From NCBI RefSeq assembly GCF_000221185.1, contig NC_015865.1, positions 1,798,001-1,862,000 of the forward strand: DNA of 64,000 bases. The letters are read 5' to 3'. This document shows positions 35,135 to 45,553 of this stretch, one piece after another (position 1 is the stretch's first letter; every line of letters begins with the position of its first letter). Origin of the DNA: Thermococcus sp. 4557 (GTDB taxonomy: Archaea; Methanobacteriota_B; Thermococci; Thermococcales; Thermococcaceae). Made by a program: the position numbers and the translations under genes. The notes beneath the pieces are model-generated. The model made no database searches and was not told the DNA's origin. It was given only the letters and a program-made list of their open reading frames with translations.

Positions 35135-36738
35135 CCCACATCACCCGCGAATATTTTCCAGTAGCGCGTGAAATCGTCGCTCCACTCCATGTCCCTGTAA
35201 AACTCGTACATGGTTTTTACGTTTTGCTCTATTCTCTTGGTGCTGTACTCCTCCATCACCCTGTTGAGGTCATCGTTGTTTGGCGCCGATGAGAGAAGGA
35301 AGAGCGCGTAGAGTCTCTCGTTCTCGTTCAAATTGTCGAGTACCCTGGTGAGCTTCGAGCGCAGCTCCGGCTTCAGCCTTCCGCTCACGACGCTTATGAG
35401 CCTGTCTTCGAGGTCCGCGATGAAGTCCCCGGTAACGTCGACATGCTCATGCCCCCTGAGCTCCGTCGGGCTCTGTGCCACCATCCTGTAGCCGTCCTCG
35501 GTTATTAGCTGATACAGTCTGGGGAAGTACGGGCTGGCCAGGTACTCCTCGAGGGAGCCTATGAAGCCGTGCTCGATGTCCACGACGTACCAGCCGTCCG
35601 TGGTGTAGAACTCCGTCACGGGTCTCTGTGTGCAGTCCGTCCCGTTGTACAGCGTTACGATCCTCGCGGGGATATCTATGGAGCGCAGCATTGCCGTCGT
35701 GAGTATCTGGCCCTCCGCGTAGCTCAGCCTATCCTGGAGGAGTATCTTATCCGGCTCAAGGGTGGAGGTCGTGTCCCCGAAGAAGTAGGTGCGCATCATC
35801 CAGCCGTAGATGGCCTTCGCAGCGCCCGGCTCGGAGCTGGCGTTTCCTATTATCTTGAGGGTGAGGTTCCTGAGCTCCGTCCTGTTAAAAGCGGGGGTTG
35901 AGTTGTAGCGCTCGGACCAGTAGCCGTCAACGAGATATCCGTCGGTGATCCAGTGGTATTTGAGGTCATACGCGTCCTTAAGAGTTCCGCTGTCCGCGTT
36001 CCATGGCCTCCACGTTACCTCAAGGGGCACGCTTTCGTTGACGCTCTTCTCGGAGCCGCCTATTTTGTACCGGAGCATCGCCGAGATGTATCCTTTCCTG
36101 TATGCGTAAGGGGCCTTCACAGTGTACCGGAGGGTTATCCTCCCGTTCTCGCCGATGCTCTCCGGAAGCGCGTCCGCACTCACCACCCTCATCCCATCGA
36201 GGAGGTCGAGTCTGATATCCAGCAGGTCAATCGGAGCCTCCAGCTTGTTCCTTATTGTGACAGTTATCGTGGAGGTCTCACCGCCATGGAGGGTCTCGGG
36301 TCCGCTTATCTCGAGCCCTATCTCGTCCGAGGGCGTCGCTCCCGTGGAAACGAACACCCTAAACTGGCCGTAGAAGCCGGTCCAGGTTCGCTTAAGCTCA
36401 TCGGTCAGTTCGAGGGATAGCTTGAGGTTGTAGTAGCCGGGTATTGCCGGTGCCTTGAGTATCCAGACCAGCTGAACGGAGTGGCCCACGGGCAGGACGT
36501 CGGGGAACTTCGGTTCCTGAAGTATCTGGAAGCCCTCGTCGCCCAGGACGAGCGTTGCCCCGGTCAGGCCCACCTTTCCGGTGTTGTTGACGAACACGAT
36601 GACGTGGAGCGTTCCGTCGGGTGCGACGACCGTTCTATCAACCGAGAACCTAACCTCCGCCGGCGGCTTGAAGAGGCATCCCGAGGTCACCACTATGAGA
36701 ATGAGGAGAGGAACCAGGATGGCTTTTCTCATTTTCAT
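35131..36738 (-). CDS. lipoprotein with Ig-like domains and a catalytically dead transglutaminase-like domain
   Basis: 535 residues. A lipobox ends at TSGC (Cys21). Two beta-sandwich regions (about 25-130 and 140-245) with NNTGK/NKLEAP-type motifs precede a transglutaminase-like fold. There the catalytic Cys is replaced by Ala ([14 protein letters not shown] aligns with CEGHA...LLRA), and the catalytic His is absent (RPVTEFY for HAWVEFY), while the Asp (GWYVVD) remains. It is therefore probably a binding or scaffold protein. The C-terminal helical part may contact other surface proteins. It leads an operon with Trm56 and the lipid enzyme. Confidence 0.72.
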   Translation of the reverse strand: MKMRKAILVPLLILIVVTSGCLFKPPAEVRFSVDRTVVAPDGTLHVIVFVNNTGKVGLTGATLVLGDEGFQILQEPKFPDVLPVGHSVQLVWILKAPAIPGYYNLKLSLELTDELKRTWTGFYGQFRVFVSTGATPSDEIGLEISGPETLHGGETSTITVTIRNKLEAPIDLLDIRLDLLDGMRVVSADALPESIGENGRITLRYTVKAPYAYRKGYISAMLRYKIGGSEKSVNESVPLEVTWRPWNADSGTLKDAYDLKYHWITDGYLVDGYWSERYNSTPAFNRTELRNLTLKIIGNASSEPGAAKAIYGWMMRTYFFGDTTSTLEPDKILLQDRLSYAEGQILTTAMLRSIDIPARIVTLYNGTDCTQRPVTEFYTTDGWYVVDIEHGFIGSLEEYLASPYFPRLYQLITEDGYRMVAQSPTELRGHEHVDVTGDFIADLEDRLISVVSGRLKPELRSKLTRVLDNLNENERLYALFLLSSAPNNDDLNRVMEEYSTKRIEQNVKTMYEFYRDMEWSDDFTRYWKIFAGDVG

Positions 36739-36779
36739 CTTCCAAACCCTTTAAAGCCCCCACCGTTAATAAGTTTTAG

Positions 36780-37559
<780 letters not shown>

Positions 37560-37604
37560 AAAGTGTTTTGAGGAAAATGGAGCAATTTGATGTGGGTGAA
37601 AAGA

Positions 37605-37805
37605 ATGGGGGAGATAACCCTTAGGGTTCGCGTTCCTGATGGTATGGAACTACTGTTTGAACGGGAGGTAAAGGCGCTGGTTAAAGCTTTCGAAGGCGGA
37701 AAGAAGAGACCGAGGGTTACCCTCGATGATGTGTTCGGCATCGTCAGGAGCGAGAAGAGCGCCAAGGAGCTGAGGTTGGAGGCCTATGAGGAGCTCTTTG
37801 GTTGA
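37605..37805 (+). CDS. VapB-type antitoxin
   Basis: 66 residues from ATG 37605, 6 bases after GGGTGA; two earlier in-frame starts are weaker. It shows an N-terminal beta strand and two helices (ITLRVRVPDGMELL, then a basic GGKKRPRVTLDDVFGIV), as in archaeal antitoxins paired with PIN toxins. The DNA-binding part is unclear. The toxin gene overlaps its end by 20 bases. Confidence 0.72.
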   Translation: MGEITLRVRVPDGMELLFEREVKALVKAFEGGKKRPRVTLDDVFGIVRSEKSAKELRLEAYEELFG

Positions 37806-38262
37806 TTCGTCGGTTATTATTGAGGCCCTGAAGGGTAATCCCGTTGCCAAGCGAGTGCTTCAGTCAATTGAAAACGATCCGAAGTTTATAAACCCAATAA
37901 TTTTCAGCGAAGTCCTGTTTGTTTTTCTGAAACTCGTTACTGGCAAGAGCTACCTTACGCTGAGGGGCAATCCTGAAGAGATTGGAAAACACAGGGATAA
38001 GCTTGAGAAGGTATATCTTTATCTCAGGGACAATTTCTCGGAGCTTCCCCTCACTGAAGAGATAGAAGAGAAGGCCTTTGAGTTCGTTCTGAATTACGGC
38101 CTGCTCCCCAACGATGCCATAATACTTTCGACCGCAAAGTTCTATGGGCTGTCACTCGTAACACTTGATGATGACTTTTTGCTTCCTTCCCGTTCCGAGG
38201 GAGTGGAAGTTATCACAGGTGATTCGTTCAGCGAAACTGAACGGGCAGTTCAAAAAGATTGA
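37786..38262 (+). CDS. PIN-domain toxin, VapC type
   Basis: 158 residues. Acid residues of the PIN active site are at Asp7 (LVDSSVIIE), Asp in LPNDAIIL near 106 and the pair in TLDDDFL near 126; Glu in IFSEVLF near 41 is also typical. It should cleave RNA when freed from the antitoxin. It overlaps the antitoxin gene by 20 bases, the classic coupled layout, and precedes nadM. Confidence 0.85.
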   Translation: MRSSLVDSSVIIEALKGNPVAKRVLQSIENDPKFINPIIFSEVLFVFLKLVTGKSYLTLRGNPEEIGKHRDKLEKVYLYLRDNFSELPLTEEIEEKAFEFVLNYGLLPNDAIILSTAKFYGLSLVTLDDDFLLPSRSEGVEVITGDSFSETERAVQKD

Positions 38263-38276
38263 AAGGGGTGGTTGTC

Positions 38277-38843
38277 GTGGTCAAGCGCGGTCTATTCGTC
38301 GGCCGGTTCCAGCCGGTTCATAACGGCCACATAAAGGCGCTCGAATTCGTTTTTTCACAGGTTGATGAGGTGATACTGGGCATCGGAAGCGCCCAGGCGA
38401 GCCATACGCTGAAGAACCCCTTCACGACGAGCGAGAGGATGGAGATGCTCATCCGGGCCCTGAACGAGACGCACCTGGCGGACAAGCGCTACTACCTGAT
38501 TCCGCTCCCGGACATCAACTTCAACGCCATCTGGGCGACCTACGTGGTGAGCATGGTTCCGCGCTTCGACGTCGTCTTCACCGGGAACTCGCTCGTCGCC
38601 CAGCTCTTCCGCGAGAAGGGCTACGAGGTCATCGTCCAGCCGATGTTCAGGAAGGACATCCTCTCGGCGACCGAGATAAGGAAGCGCATGGTCGAAGGAC
38701 AGCCCTGGGAGGAGCTAGTGCCCAAGAGCGTGGCCGAGTTCATCAGGGAGATAAAGGGCTGCGAAAGGATAAAGATGCTCGCGACGAACCTTGAAAAGAA
38801 CGAGAAGGAGCTCCAGGCGCCGATAAGGATTCCTGAGTTTTAA
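38277..38843 (+). CDS. nadM: nicotinamide-nucleotide adenylyltransferase
   Basis: 188 residues from GTG 38277, after GGGGTGG. GRFQPVHNGH (9-18) holds the HxGH nucleotidyltransferase motif, and the C-terminal SATEIRKRM is the second. It makes NAD+ from NMN and ATP, as in other archaeal NadM enzymes. It ends 3 bases beyond the convergent MFS gene start of overlap. Confidence 0.92.
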   Translation: MVKRGLFVGRFQPVHNGHIKALEFVFSQVDEVILGIGSAQASHTLKNPFTTSERMEMLIRALNETHLADKRYYLIPLPDINFNAIWATYVVSMVPRFDVVFTGNSLVAQLFREKGYEVIVQPMFRKDILSATEIRKRMVEGQPWEELVPKSVAEFIREIKGCERIKMLATNLEKNEKELQAPIRIPEF

Positions 38844-40024
38844 GGGCGACTTGCTGCTCCCGTCTTCCTTCTTCTGCTCAGCTTTACAAACATAGCTCCA
38901 GCCATTAAAAACAGCCCCAAGCTAGCCGCGTACGGCAGCGTTGCGTGGACGCTCGCCAAAGCGCCGGCTATGAAGGGCGTGAAGAGGCCAATGAGCTTCC
39001 TGTAACTCGATATCGCCGCGTGGAACTCGCTGGCCTTCTCCCTTGGAATAAGCTTGAACATCCAGGAGCGGTAGAAGGGGAACCAGAATGTGTTCCCGAA
39101 GTCGCCGACCGCGTAAACAACAAGAGCGAGCCAAAATGGAGGAGACAGGGCCATCACCAGAGCGTAGAAGGCGTTAATCAGCATGCCGACCCCTATCGCC
39201 TGGAATCCCTTCCCCTTCGGAACCCTCTCGCTCGCGTAGGTCCCTATTATTGAGGCCAGACTGCTCGCGCAGGCTATCAGCGTTACCTCGAACACCGTCT
39301 TGTGGAGCACGAAGACGACGTAGTTGATGAGCACCAGCTCAGGAGCGAGCGCCCAGGCGAGCGTTAGTAAGGCCTCGAAGGCGAGGAGAACCTTGAACTC
39401 GCCAGCCTTGAAAGTAAAGCCCTCCGGTGTTATCCCCTCCTCCCTGCCGACCGATGGCAGGAAGAACCATATGTAGGCCACCGTGACGGCCGAGAAGAGG
39501 CCGAAGAATATGAACGCCCAGCGGTAGTTCTCCGCGCCGGGGTAGAGGTAGCCGAAGATGTAGCCGAGAATCGGGAAGGTTATCAGCCTCGCTATCTCCG
39601 GCAGGCGGAGATGCCAGGCGAATATCTCCTCGTACTTGTCCCCGGGGTAAATTATCTGCTCGTAGGCGCGGTAGAGGGGGTAGAGAACCGTTGAGAGCTT
39701 CTCCACGGTCCTTCCGGCGAAGAGCATGAGTGGGGCCATGGCGCCTCTGGCAAGGCCGTAGAGGACGTAGGCGATGCCGTCGAGTATGTCTATTGCGATG
39801 AGGCCCTTCTTAATGTCCCAGCGGTTGAACAGCCTGCCGAAGAGATACGTTAGGGGAATCGCGAGGATGTTGACGGCAGTGAAGAACGCCCCGACCTCAA
39901 GGACGGAGTAGCCGACCTTCATCATGTAGAGCGGGAAGAGTATCCAGACTATCAGGCCGGGAGCGATGAGCGTGTGGTAGAGCATGTATGCCCTGGCTTC
40001 CCTCGGAATCTCACTCCAGCGCAT
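38840..40024 (-). CDS. major facilitator superfamily transporter
   Basis: 394 residues with about 12 predicted membrane segments. A conserved first-loop region (LYLFGRLFNRWDIKKG) fits the MFS A motif in degenerate form. No substrate motif is recognisable. It stands alone and converges with nadM. Confidence 0.75.
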   Translation of the reverse strand: MRWSEIPREARAYMLYHTLIAPGLIVWILFPLYMMKVGYSVLEVGAFFTAVNILAIPLTYLFGRLFNRWDIKKGLIAIDILDGIAYVLYGLARGAMAPLMLFAGRTVEKLSTVLYPLYRAYEQIIYPGDKYEEIFAWHLRLPEIARLITFPILGYIFGYLYPGAENYRWAFIFFGLFSAVTVAYIWFFLPSVGREEGITPEGFTFKAGEFKVLLAFEALLTLAWALAPELVLINYVVFVLHKTVFEVTLIACASSLASIIGTYASERVPKGKGFQAIGVGMLINAFYALVMALSPPFWLALVVYAVGDFGNTFWFPFYRSWMFKLIPREKASEFHAAISSYRKLIGLFTPFIAGALASVHATLPYAASLGLFLMAGAMFVKLSRRRKTGAASRP

Positions 40025-40185
40025 CTGAAGCCCCGTTCATATTACAACCGGAATCTTTAAACGTTTCTCAGACACTTGGCGTAAATCAGCGCCGGCTCGC
40101 CCTCTCATGAAGACCGCAGGCTTGCTAAACGTACTCACCGGCTTAATTTCTCAAGAAGCTTTAAATGGAGTTCCTCCAAGTTCGG

Positions 40186-41304
40186 ATGGCGGTCAATGTG
40201 CTGAGGAGATTGATTCCACTCACGGCGTTTTTCATCATTCTTCTGGTTATTTTTGGTCTGCTGTTCGTCAATCAAACTCCTAACCTTCAGTCCTGCGAGG
40301 GCAACGTCACCTATACCCTATCGCCGGATGCCAACGGCTCCCTCGGCGTCCTGATAGTCTACATGGATCCGGGCATAAGCCACGAGAGGGCGGAGGCCGT
40401 TTTTGACGCGGCTAAGAAGGCGGGTGCGAAGTGGGTGAGGATAGGCCTCATCTGGGCGCTGGCCGAGCCCTCGCCAGGGGAGTACAACTTCACCGAGTTC
40501 GACTGGATAATCAACGCCGCGCTCCAGAGAAACCTCTCCGTGCTTCCCGTCGTGATGTTCACACCAAAGTGGGCCTCGGGAAAACCGGACGCGGAGGATT
40601 ACTACCTCTATCCGCCGGCGAAGGGCGAATACCTCCACGATTTCGCAAAGGCCCTGGCCATACACTACCGCTGGAGGATAACCCACTGGGAGCTCTGGAA
40701 CGAGCCGGACATGAGGGGCTTCCTCAAAGACCTCGACGGGGACGGCTCGACCGCCGACGAGTACGCGGAGATGCTGGCCTACTTCTACAGCGGCATAAAG
40801 AGCGGAGACCCGAATGCAAAGGTCGTCCTCGGCGGGCTTGCCAATTCCAAGGTCGAGCCCTCCTGCGAGAAGGGCTACCTCCGGAAGCTTCTGAGTGACC
40901 CGAATTTTCCAGCCGGGAGGAACTTCGATGTGGCGAACATCCACACGAACTTCCGGAGTCCCGAGGATATAATTCAGGAAATCCGGGAGACCCGGGCGAT
41001 TCTACATGAATTCGGCCTCGAAAAGCCCCTCTGGATAACGGAGACGAGCTACACTCCCGTTAAGAGGTTCCAGATTCTGCCGTGCTATCAGGGAGGGGAG
41101 GGGTTTGAGCGCTACGTCCATGATGCGCTTGTGGTTGAGCTGAACGAAGGCGCCGAGGTGGTCTTCTGGGCGGCCCTCCACGACTACGGGAGCGACAGGC
41201 CGGAGAGCGACCCCTACAAACACTCCGGGCTCTACACCTACGACCTTGAGCCGAAAAAGGCGGTGGAAGTGTTTAGAGAGTTGAGCGAGGAGCTGGAAAG
41301 ATAG
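40186..41304 (+). CDS. membrane-anchored glycoside hydrolase-like protein, clan GH-A fold
   Basis: 372 residues from ATG 40186; GTG 40198 (after GGCGGT) and ATG 40165 are alternatives. One N-terminal membrane segment anchors it outward. The body has the (beta/alpha)8 pattern of GH39/GH5-like enzymes: WVRIGLIWALAEP, then HWELWNEPDM with the acid/base Glu, and later PLWITETSYT with the nucleophile Glu. A TTTAAAT promoter run lies at about 40159-40166. It probably acts on external glycans; the linkage is unknown. Its end is 2 bases from the convergent acetyltransferase gene. Confidence 0.7.
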   Translation: MAVNVLRRLIPLTAFFIILLVIFGLLFVNQTPNLQSCEGNVTYTLSPDANGSLGVLIVYMDPGISHERAEAVFDAAKKAGAKWVRIGLIWALAEPSPGEYNFTEFDWIINAALQRNLSVLPVVMFTPKWASGKPDAEDYYLYPPAKGEYLHDFAKALAIHYRWRITHWELWNEPDMRGFLKDLDGDGSTADEYAEMLAYFYSGIKSGDPNAKVVLGGLANSKVEPSCEKGYLRKLLSDPNFPAGRNFDVANIHTNFRSPEDIIQEIRETRAILHEFGLEKPLWITETSYTPVKRFQILPCYQGGEGFERYVHDALVVELNEGAEVVFWAALHDYGSDRPESDPYKHSGLYTYDLEPKKAVEVFRELSEELER

Positions 41305-41305
41305 G

Positions 41306-41929
41306 TTAATCCAGCCACCCCTCCAGGGCCCTGTTAACGAGTCTCAAAAACTCTTCTTTTGTTCCATCCTTTCTGTAGAACTCGTCCAGCAGCTCCATGA
41401 AGCGTTTCTCCTCCTCTGTGAACTTTTCACCCTTCCAACGGAAGATTCTGAACCTCTCGCCGAGGAGCTCAACGGTATGGAAGCCGCTATCTCTGGGCGT
41501 TGGCTCAAGGTCCTTCACGAGCTCGATGGTGTTAATCGTATCGTAGCCGAGCTTTTTCCAGAAGGCTATTGCATCTTTGTCCTGGGGCAGGACGAGGAGG
41601 TATATGGCGTCGTCGTGCTCCTTCACCTCCTCCTCGGCCCTCTCAACGAGTGCCCTCCCGATGCTCCTGCCCCTAAATTCTGGCCTGACGAAGAGCTCTT
41701 CAATCCAGAAGCAGCCCTCGCGCGAGGAGAGCCGTATGAAGCCCGCCGGTTCTCTTTCGTAGGCGAGGAAGATTACGTCGCAGCGCCTGAAATAGCTCTC
41801 CGCTTCCTTTCTATAGCTCTCCTCTTCGTCCGGCCTCCAGCCCTGCTTCTCTCTGAGCTCCTTGAAGAACTCAATGTAGAGATTTTGAAAGTCGGAAAGG
41901 CGCTCCTTGGTCAGGCGAACTATTTCCAT
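41306..41929 (-). CDS. GNAT-family acetyltransferase
   Basis: 207 residues. The acetyl-CoA motif LFVRPEFRGRSIGRALVERAEEE is near 90-112, preceded by AYEREPAGFIRL. A C-terminal helical extension of about 50 residues exceeds the basic fold. The substrate is unknown. Confidence 0.85.
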   Translation of the reverse strand: MEIVRLTKERLSDFQNLYIEFFKELREKQGWRPDEEESYRKEAESYFRRCDVIFLAYEREPAGFIRLSSREGCFWIEELFVRPEFRGRSIGRALVERAEEEVKEHDDAIYLLVLPQDKDAIAFWKKLGYDTINTIELVKDLEPTPRDSGFHTVELLGERFRIFRWKGEKFTEEEKRFMELLDEFYRKDGTKEEFLRLVNRALEGWLD

Positions 41930-41942
41930 CTTTCTGTCCCTC

Positions 41943-42968
41943 CTACATTCTAAGCGTCCCCTCCTCCATCAGGGGCTCCCCGTCCACGAGCACCGTCGGG
42001 TTCAGGACGACGAAGTCTATGTGTATTCCCGACTCGTTCGCTCCCCCGAGGTGCAGGTTGTGGCCTATCGCCACGTGAACCGTCCCGAGGGCCTTCTCGT
42101 CGAAAATCCTGAGGCCGAGGGGTCTAACCCCAGGGTTCAGTCCGATTCCGAACTCCGCTATAACGTCGCCTCCAGGCGTTTCAAGCCTATCCCTAAGCCC
42201 GCCGGCCCTTTCACCACTCACCGAGACGACCCTGCCGGCGCGAAACTCCAGCTCAAGGCCGTCGTGCGGAAGTACGAGCCTCCCGAAGGCGGAGCTCTCC
42301 AGGGGGGCTACGTAGACCTCTCCCGCCGGAATCTCGACCTCACACTCCCTCCGCTCCAGCTGGCAGTCGCGGAGCGTCCCATCCTCAAGGCCCGGCTCTC
42401 TCCCCTCGACGCTGAATCTAAGCCGTGTGCCGTTCCCGTCCGTTAGGAGGACCTCCTTCGCCCCGCTGAGCCGCTCCATGAGCTTAACTCCGAGCCGGCG
42501 CATCCAGGCGTAGTCCACGCTTACTGCGGAGGCGAACTCGCGGAGGTACTCGTCCGGGTCTATCCCGTCCTCCTCAAGCCACGCCGGCGATGGGAGGTTC
42601 ACGAGGAGTGTGGGAACCTTTTCCTCCTGCAGGAGGCTGTAGACGGCGTCCCAGAAGGAAAACACCCTCCTCCGGACCTTCCCGGGGAGATTATCAACGG
42701 CTGTGTACTGGGAGAGCCATACCACGACGTCGGCCCTCTTGATTATTGCCCCGAGGCCATCCGGGGGCCTTTCAGGAAAGTCGCTTACCAGGGAGTCGTC
42801 GAAGCCCCATACGAGGGGGAATGCGCCGGTGCGCATGGCTTCCTCCGCTAACAGGCTGGCAAAGTCCCCGTTGTGCGCCCCGTGGATTATCAGCACCGTT
42901 TCGTTTTTCCCGACGAGTGCTGAGTCCTGGATTATGCGCCTCGCGGCGCTTCTGAGTTCCCCGTTCAT
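41943..42968 (-). CDS. M29-family aminopeptidase-like protein
   Basis: 341 residues from ATG 42968, after GGTG. The C-terminal metal ligands fit family M29: FGIGLNPGVRP, EKALGTVHVAIGHN and HIDFVVLNP. The N-terminal half is shorter and more divergent than in thermophilic aminopeptidase T. It should release N-terminal residues from peptides, using two metal ions. It lies 9 bases downstream of the second acetyltransferase gene on the same strand. Confidence 0.78.
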   Translation of the reverse strand: MNGELRSAARRIIQDSALVGKNETVLIIHGAHNGDFASLLAEEAMRTGAFPLVWGFDDSLVSDFPERPPDGLGAIIKRADVVVWLSQYTAVDNLPGKVRRRVFSFWDAVYSLLQEEKVPTLLVNLPSPAWLEEDGIDPDEYLREFASAVSVDYAWMRRLGVKLMERLSGAKEVLLTDGNGTRLRFSVEGREPGLEDGTLRDCQLERRECEVEIPAGEVYVAPLESSAFGRLVLPHDGLELEFRAGRVVSVSGERAGGLRDRLETPGGDVIAEFGIGLNPGVRPLGLRIFDEKALGTVHVAIGHNLHLGGANESGIHIDFVVLNPTVLVDGEPLMEEGTLRM

Positions 42969-42977
42969 CTTAGACAC

Positions 42978-43790
42978 CTACACCAGCTTTTTCCTGAACA
43001 CTAAAACGTTAGGCTCCTCAGTCTCCTCCCAGAGGAAGAGACCGAGCCTCTTCAGTCCCGGTAGGAGGGGCTTAACACCGCTCGGGAGCATTACCTCGAA
43101 CTCCTCCCATCCCCTCTCGCGAGCAACCCAGGCCATTCCCGGGAGCGTGGCCTTAAGCGTTGCCAGTCCAACGTCGAGGGGCGTGAACGTTGCCTCTCCC
43201 TTCGGAACGAGGAAGCGGAAGCCGTTGAAGTCGTAGAATTCGGCCTTCGCCTTCAGCCATTCGAGGCTCTCATGACTCCTGCGGAGAAACTTCAATCCGG
43301 CGGGAATTACGCCGAGGGTCAGGTCTTCCAGGCTGGGCTCTATCATCGCTGGCTCCTCGGGCTCGAAGGTGGAAACTTTCGCCCCCAGGTTGAAGAACTT
43401 CGCGGTTATCGAGAAGCCGTCTCTCTTTGCCATGGCTATGCTCTCGCGGCTGAGGAAGTAGGTCGCAAACTCAAGGGCCTCGATTCTGCCTTCCCTAGCG
43501 AGCTTCTCCCCCAGTTCGAGCAGAAAGTTGTGGAGCTTTCTCCCGTAGCCCCTGCCCCTGTAGTCCGGGTGAACCCTGAGGCCTTCCATCCAGCCGACCT
43601 TCCTGGGGAGAAAAGTCATCTTCGCAGTGCCTATGACCTTTCCGTCCAGCTCAAGCACGTAGAAGTTTCCATCTTCAAGCCACTCGTCGAAGACCCTCGC
43701 GAGGTAGTCCTCGCCGCCCCAGGTGAGCCTCGCTATTTCCTCGATGAAGGGTTTATCTTCCGGTTTAGCCTCGCGGATGAGCGGTTCCAT
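42978..43790 (-). CDS. GNAT-family acetyltransferase, two-domain
   Basis: 270 residues. An N-terminal GNAT domain has LRVHPDYRGRGYGRKLHNFLLEL (acetyl-CoA loop, about 76-98), and a second beta-alpha part follows from about 150, possibly a degenerate second GNAT domain. Substrate unknown. Probably in an operon with the downstream aminopeptidase-like gene, with 9 bases between. Confidence 0.85.
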   Translation of the reverse strand: MEPLIREAKPEDKPFIEEIARLTWGGEDYLARVFDEWLEDGNFYVLELDGKVIGTAKMTFLPRKVGWMEGLRVHPDYRGRGYGRKLHNFLLELGEKLAREGRIEALEFATYFLSRESIAMAKRDGFSITAKFFNLGAKVSTFEPEEPAMIEPSLEDLTLGVIPAGLKFLRRSHESLEWLKAKAEFYDFNGFRFLVPKGEATFTPLDVGLATLKATLPGMAWVARERGWEEFEVMLPSGVKPLLPGLKRLGLFLWEETEEPNVLVFRKKLV

Positions 43791-43855
43791 GGTATCACCA
43801 ATGATGGTTGGGGAAACCTTTTAAGGCCCTTTCCCAATTACGCTCGGTGGTGTTA

Positions 43856-44356
43856 ATGAATCGCCTCGTCTCAATCATCGTTGCCCTGCTCGTCCTCTCA
43901 GCTTTCCTCGGCTACGCCTACCATGGGAAGAGCGCCGAGGTTGACGACGCCAGGGTGGGCCTAATGGCCGTCTCCAACACCGCCCTCTTCTGTCTGTCGG
44001 ACATGGGTGCCCTCGAAACGATGCTCGAAAACAACGCGAGCGAGGAACTCATAAGGGAGCGGACTGGAAGGTACGCCCACTGCGCGCAGATGCTCGCGGA
44101 GGCCACAGTATCGCTCTACGATATCAATGGGGAGGAGAAGTACTGGAACCTCCACGTCGCGGCTACAAACCTCATGGATTACTTCAACCACGCTAGGAAC
44201 AGTGAGGATCCGCGAGAAGTCGTGGCCGAAAACCTAGACGTCCTCCTGCAGATTGACCGCGAGATTTCGAGGATGTACCAGGAGTGGGGAAAGGGCAACG
44301 TCACCGAGGACATGACCTCCAAGCTTCTCAACCTGACGGAAGGCCTCTCGTGGTGA
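43856..44356 (+). CDS. exported or membrane-anchored protein, unknown
   Basis: 166 residues from ATG 43856, after GGTGGTG. A hydrophobic N-terminal segment (IIVALLVLSAFLGYAY) serves as signal or anchor, and the rest is helical, with Cys at about 43 and 74. No domain is recognised. It overlaps the convergent MFS gene by 29 bases. Confidence 0.6.
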   Translation: MNRLVSIIVALLVLSAFLGYAYHGKSAEVDDARVGLMAVSNTALFCLSDMGALETMLENNASEELIRERTGRYAHCAQMLAEATVSLYDINGEEKYWNLHVAATNLMDYFNHARNSEDPREVVAENLDVLLQIDREISRMYQEWGKGNVTEDMTSKLLNLTEGLSW

Positions 44357-45491
44357 TGGCAAAGAGCCCCACTGCGAGAGCCCCGATAAGAAACGCCACC
44401 GGAGTCAGGCATAACGTTTTTACACCTTTCTCGACCAGCCACGCAAAAACCAGTTGCGACAGCGGAATCACCAGCGTCGCGAGGGCGTCAAAGATACCCC
44501 TGACAGTTCCAAGGCTCTCCAGGGGGATGAACTTCTGCATCAGGCTGTTGAATGAAACGTTGAGGAGCTCCCCGCCGAAGCCAAGGAGGAAAACCGCCGG
44601 GAACAGCGCTACCACCGCGGGGACGCCGGCAATGAGGAGTGCGGTGCTCTGGAGTAGCATTCCGAGGATCAGCGGCCGTTTTAGTCCGGCCAGCCTCTTC
44701 CGGGCCAGGTAGGTCAGCCCCGCGACTGCCACGAGGCTTCCGACCGTCGTGAGTCCCTGGAGGAGACCGTATAGAACCTTACCTTTTGCGAGTTCCCTCA
44801 GGGAGGCAAAGACGAATATCCTGAAGGAGCCGATGGCGAAGTTGAAGAGCAGCACCGAGGCGAGTACTCCAACCACGAGCCGACGGCTGATTTGTAGCCG
44901 TTTCTCTTCCCTTGCCGCCTCTGTCCCTTCGCGCTTCACCTCGACGTTCAGGTAGGGAAGGAGGGTGAGGGCCCCCATGAGAAGGAGAACCGCGTCGAGG
45001 AACATTGCCCTTATTCCGAAGCGATACGCCAAGAACCCCGCCAGCGGAAACGCCACGAGTGAGACACCGTTCCCTACAGTTGCCAGCGCCGCGTTCAGTC
45101 CCTGAAGCTCACTCTCGTCAAGGGTCATTGAGGCTACCAGCGAAAGCCCGTAGTAGCGGTGGAGTATGTCCAGGGCGGAGATGCCCGAAACGATGAGGTA
45201 GAAGGCCGGGACGTTCGAGGAGAGCGGGATTATGAGAACCGCTAGCAGGGCCTGAAGGATGAGCGCGAGGAAAGCGAGCCTGACTTTCTTGGCCGTTCTG
45301 TCGAGGGTTCTCCCGAGGATTGGGGGAAGGATGACCCACGGCAGGTGGGTGAAGAGCGCAAAACCGCCGATGCTCAGTAGCGAGCCGGTGGTATCCAGCA
45401 GGCTCCAGGGCAGGGCGACGCTCTCGATTGCATCCCCCGCTATTCTGAGGGACGATGTGAGCATATGCAGGCGGTAGAGGGTTCGCTTCAT
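44328..45491 (-). CDS. major facilitator superfamily transporter
   Basis: 387 residues with about 11-12 membrane segments. LPWVILPPILGRTLDRTAKKVRL is the A-motif region. It resembles the MFS group of macrolide/antibiotic or metabolite exporters, but the substrate is unknown. A pseudo-palindrome (TGAAATGAATTTCA) lies in the gap to the divergent methyltransferase gene. Confidence 0.8.
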   Translation of the reverse strand: MKRTLYRLHMLTSSLRIAGDAIESVALPWSLLDTTGSLLSIGGFALFTHLPWVILPPILGRTLDRTAKKVRLAFLALILQALLAVLIIPLSSNVPAFYLIVSGISALDILHRYYGLSLVASMTLDESELQGLNAALATVGNGVSLVAFPLAGFLAYRFGIRAMFLDAVLLLMGALTLLPYLNVEVKREGTEAAREEKRLQISRRLVVGVLASVLLFNFAIGSFRIFVFASLRELAKGKVLYGLLQGLTTVGSLVAVAGLTYLARKRLAGLKRPLILGMLLQSTALLIAGVPAVVALFPAVFLLGFGGELLNVSFNSLMQKFIPLESLGTVRGIFDALATLVIPLSQLVFAWLVEKGVKTLCLTPVAFLIGALAVGLFAITTRGLPSG

Positions 45492-45553
45492 GAGGGGAAA
45501 GTCGGAGGGAGGATTTAAAAGAATTGTGAAATGAATTTCATACGGGATTTGAA

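Noticed and set aside
40040-40140. possible C/D box RNA in the gap before the glycoside hydrolase-like gene
   Set aside because: A CTGA box and an ATGAGA-like box are present on the minus strand, but the C box GTGAGTA deviates strongly, no D' box is found and the guides match no rRNA I know.
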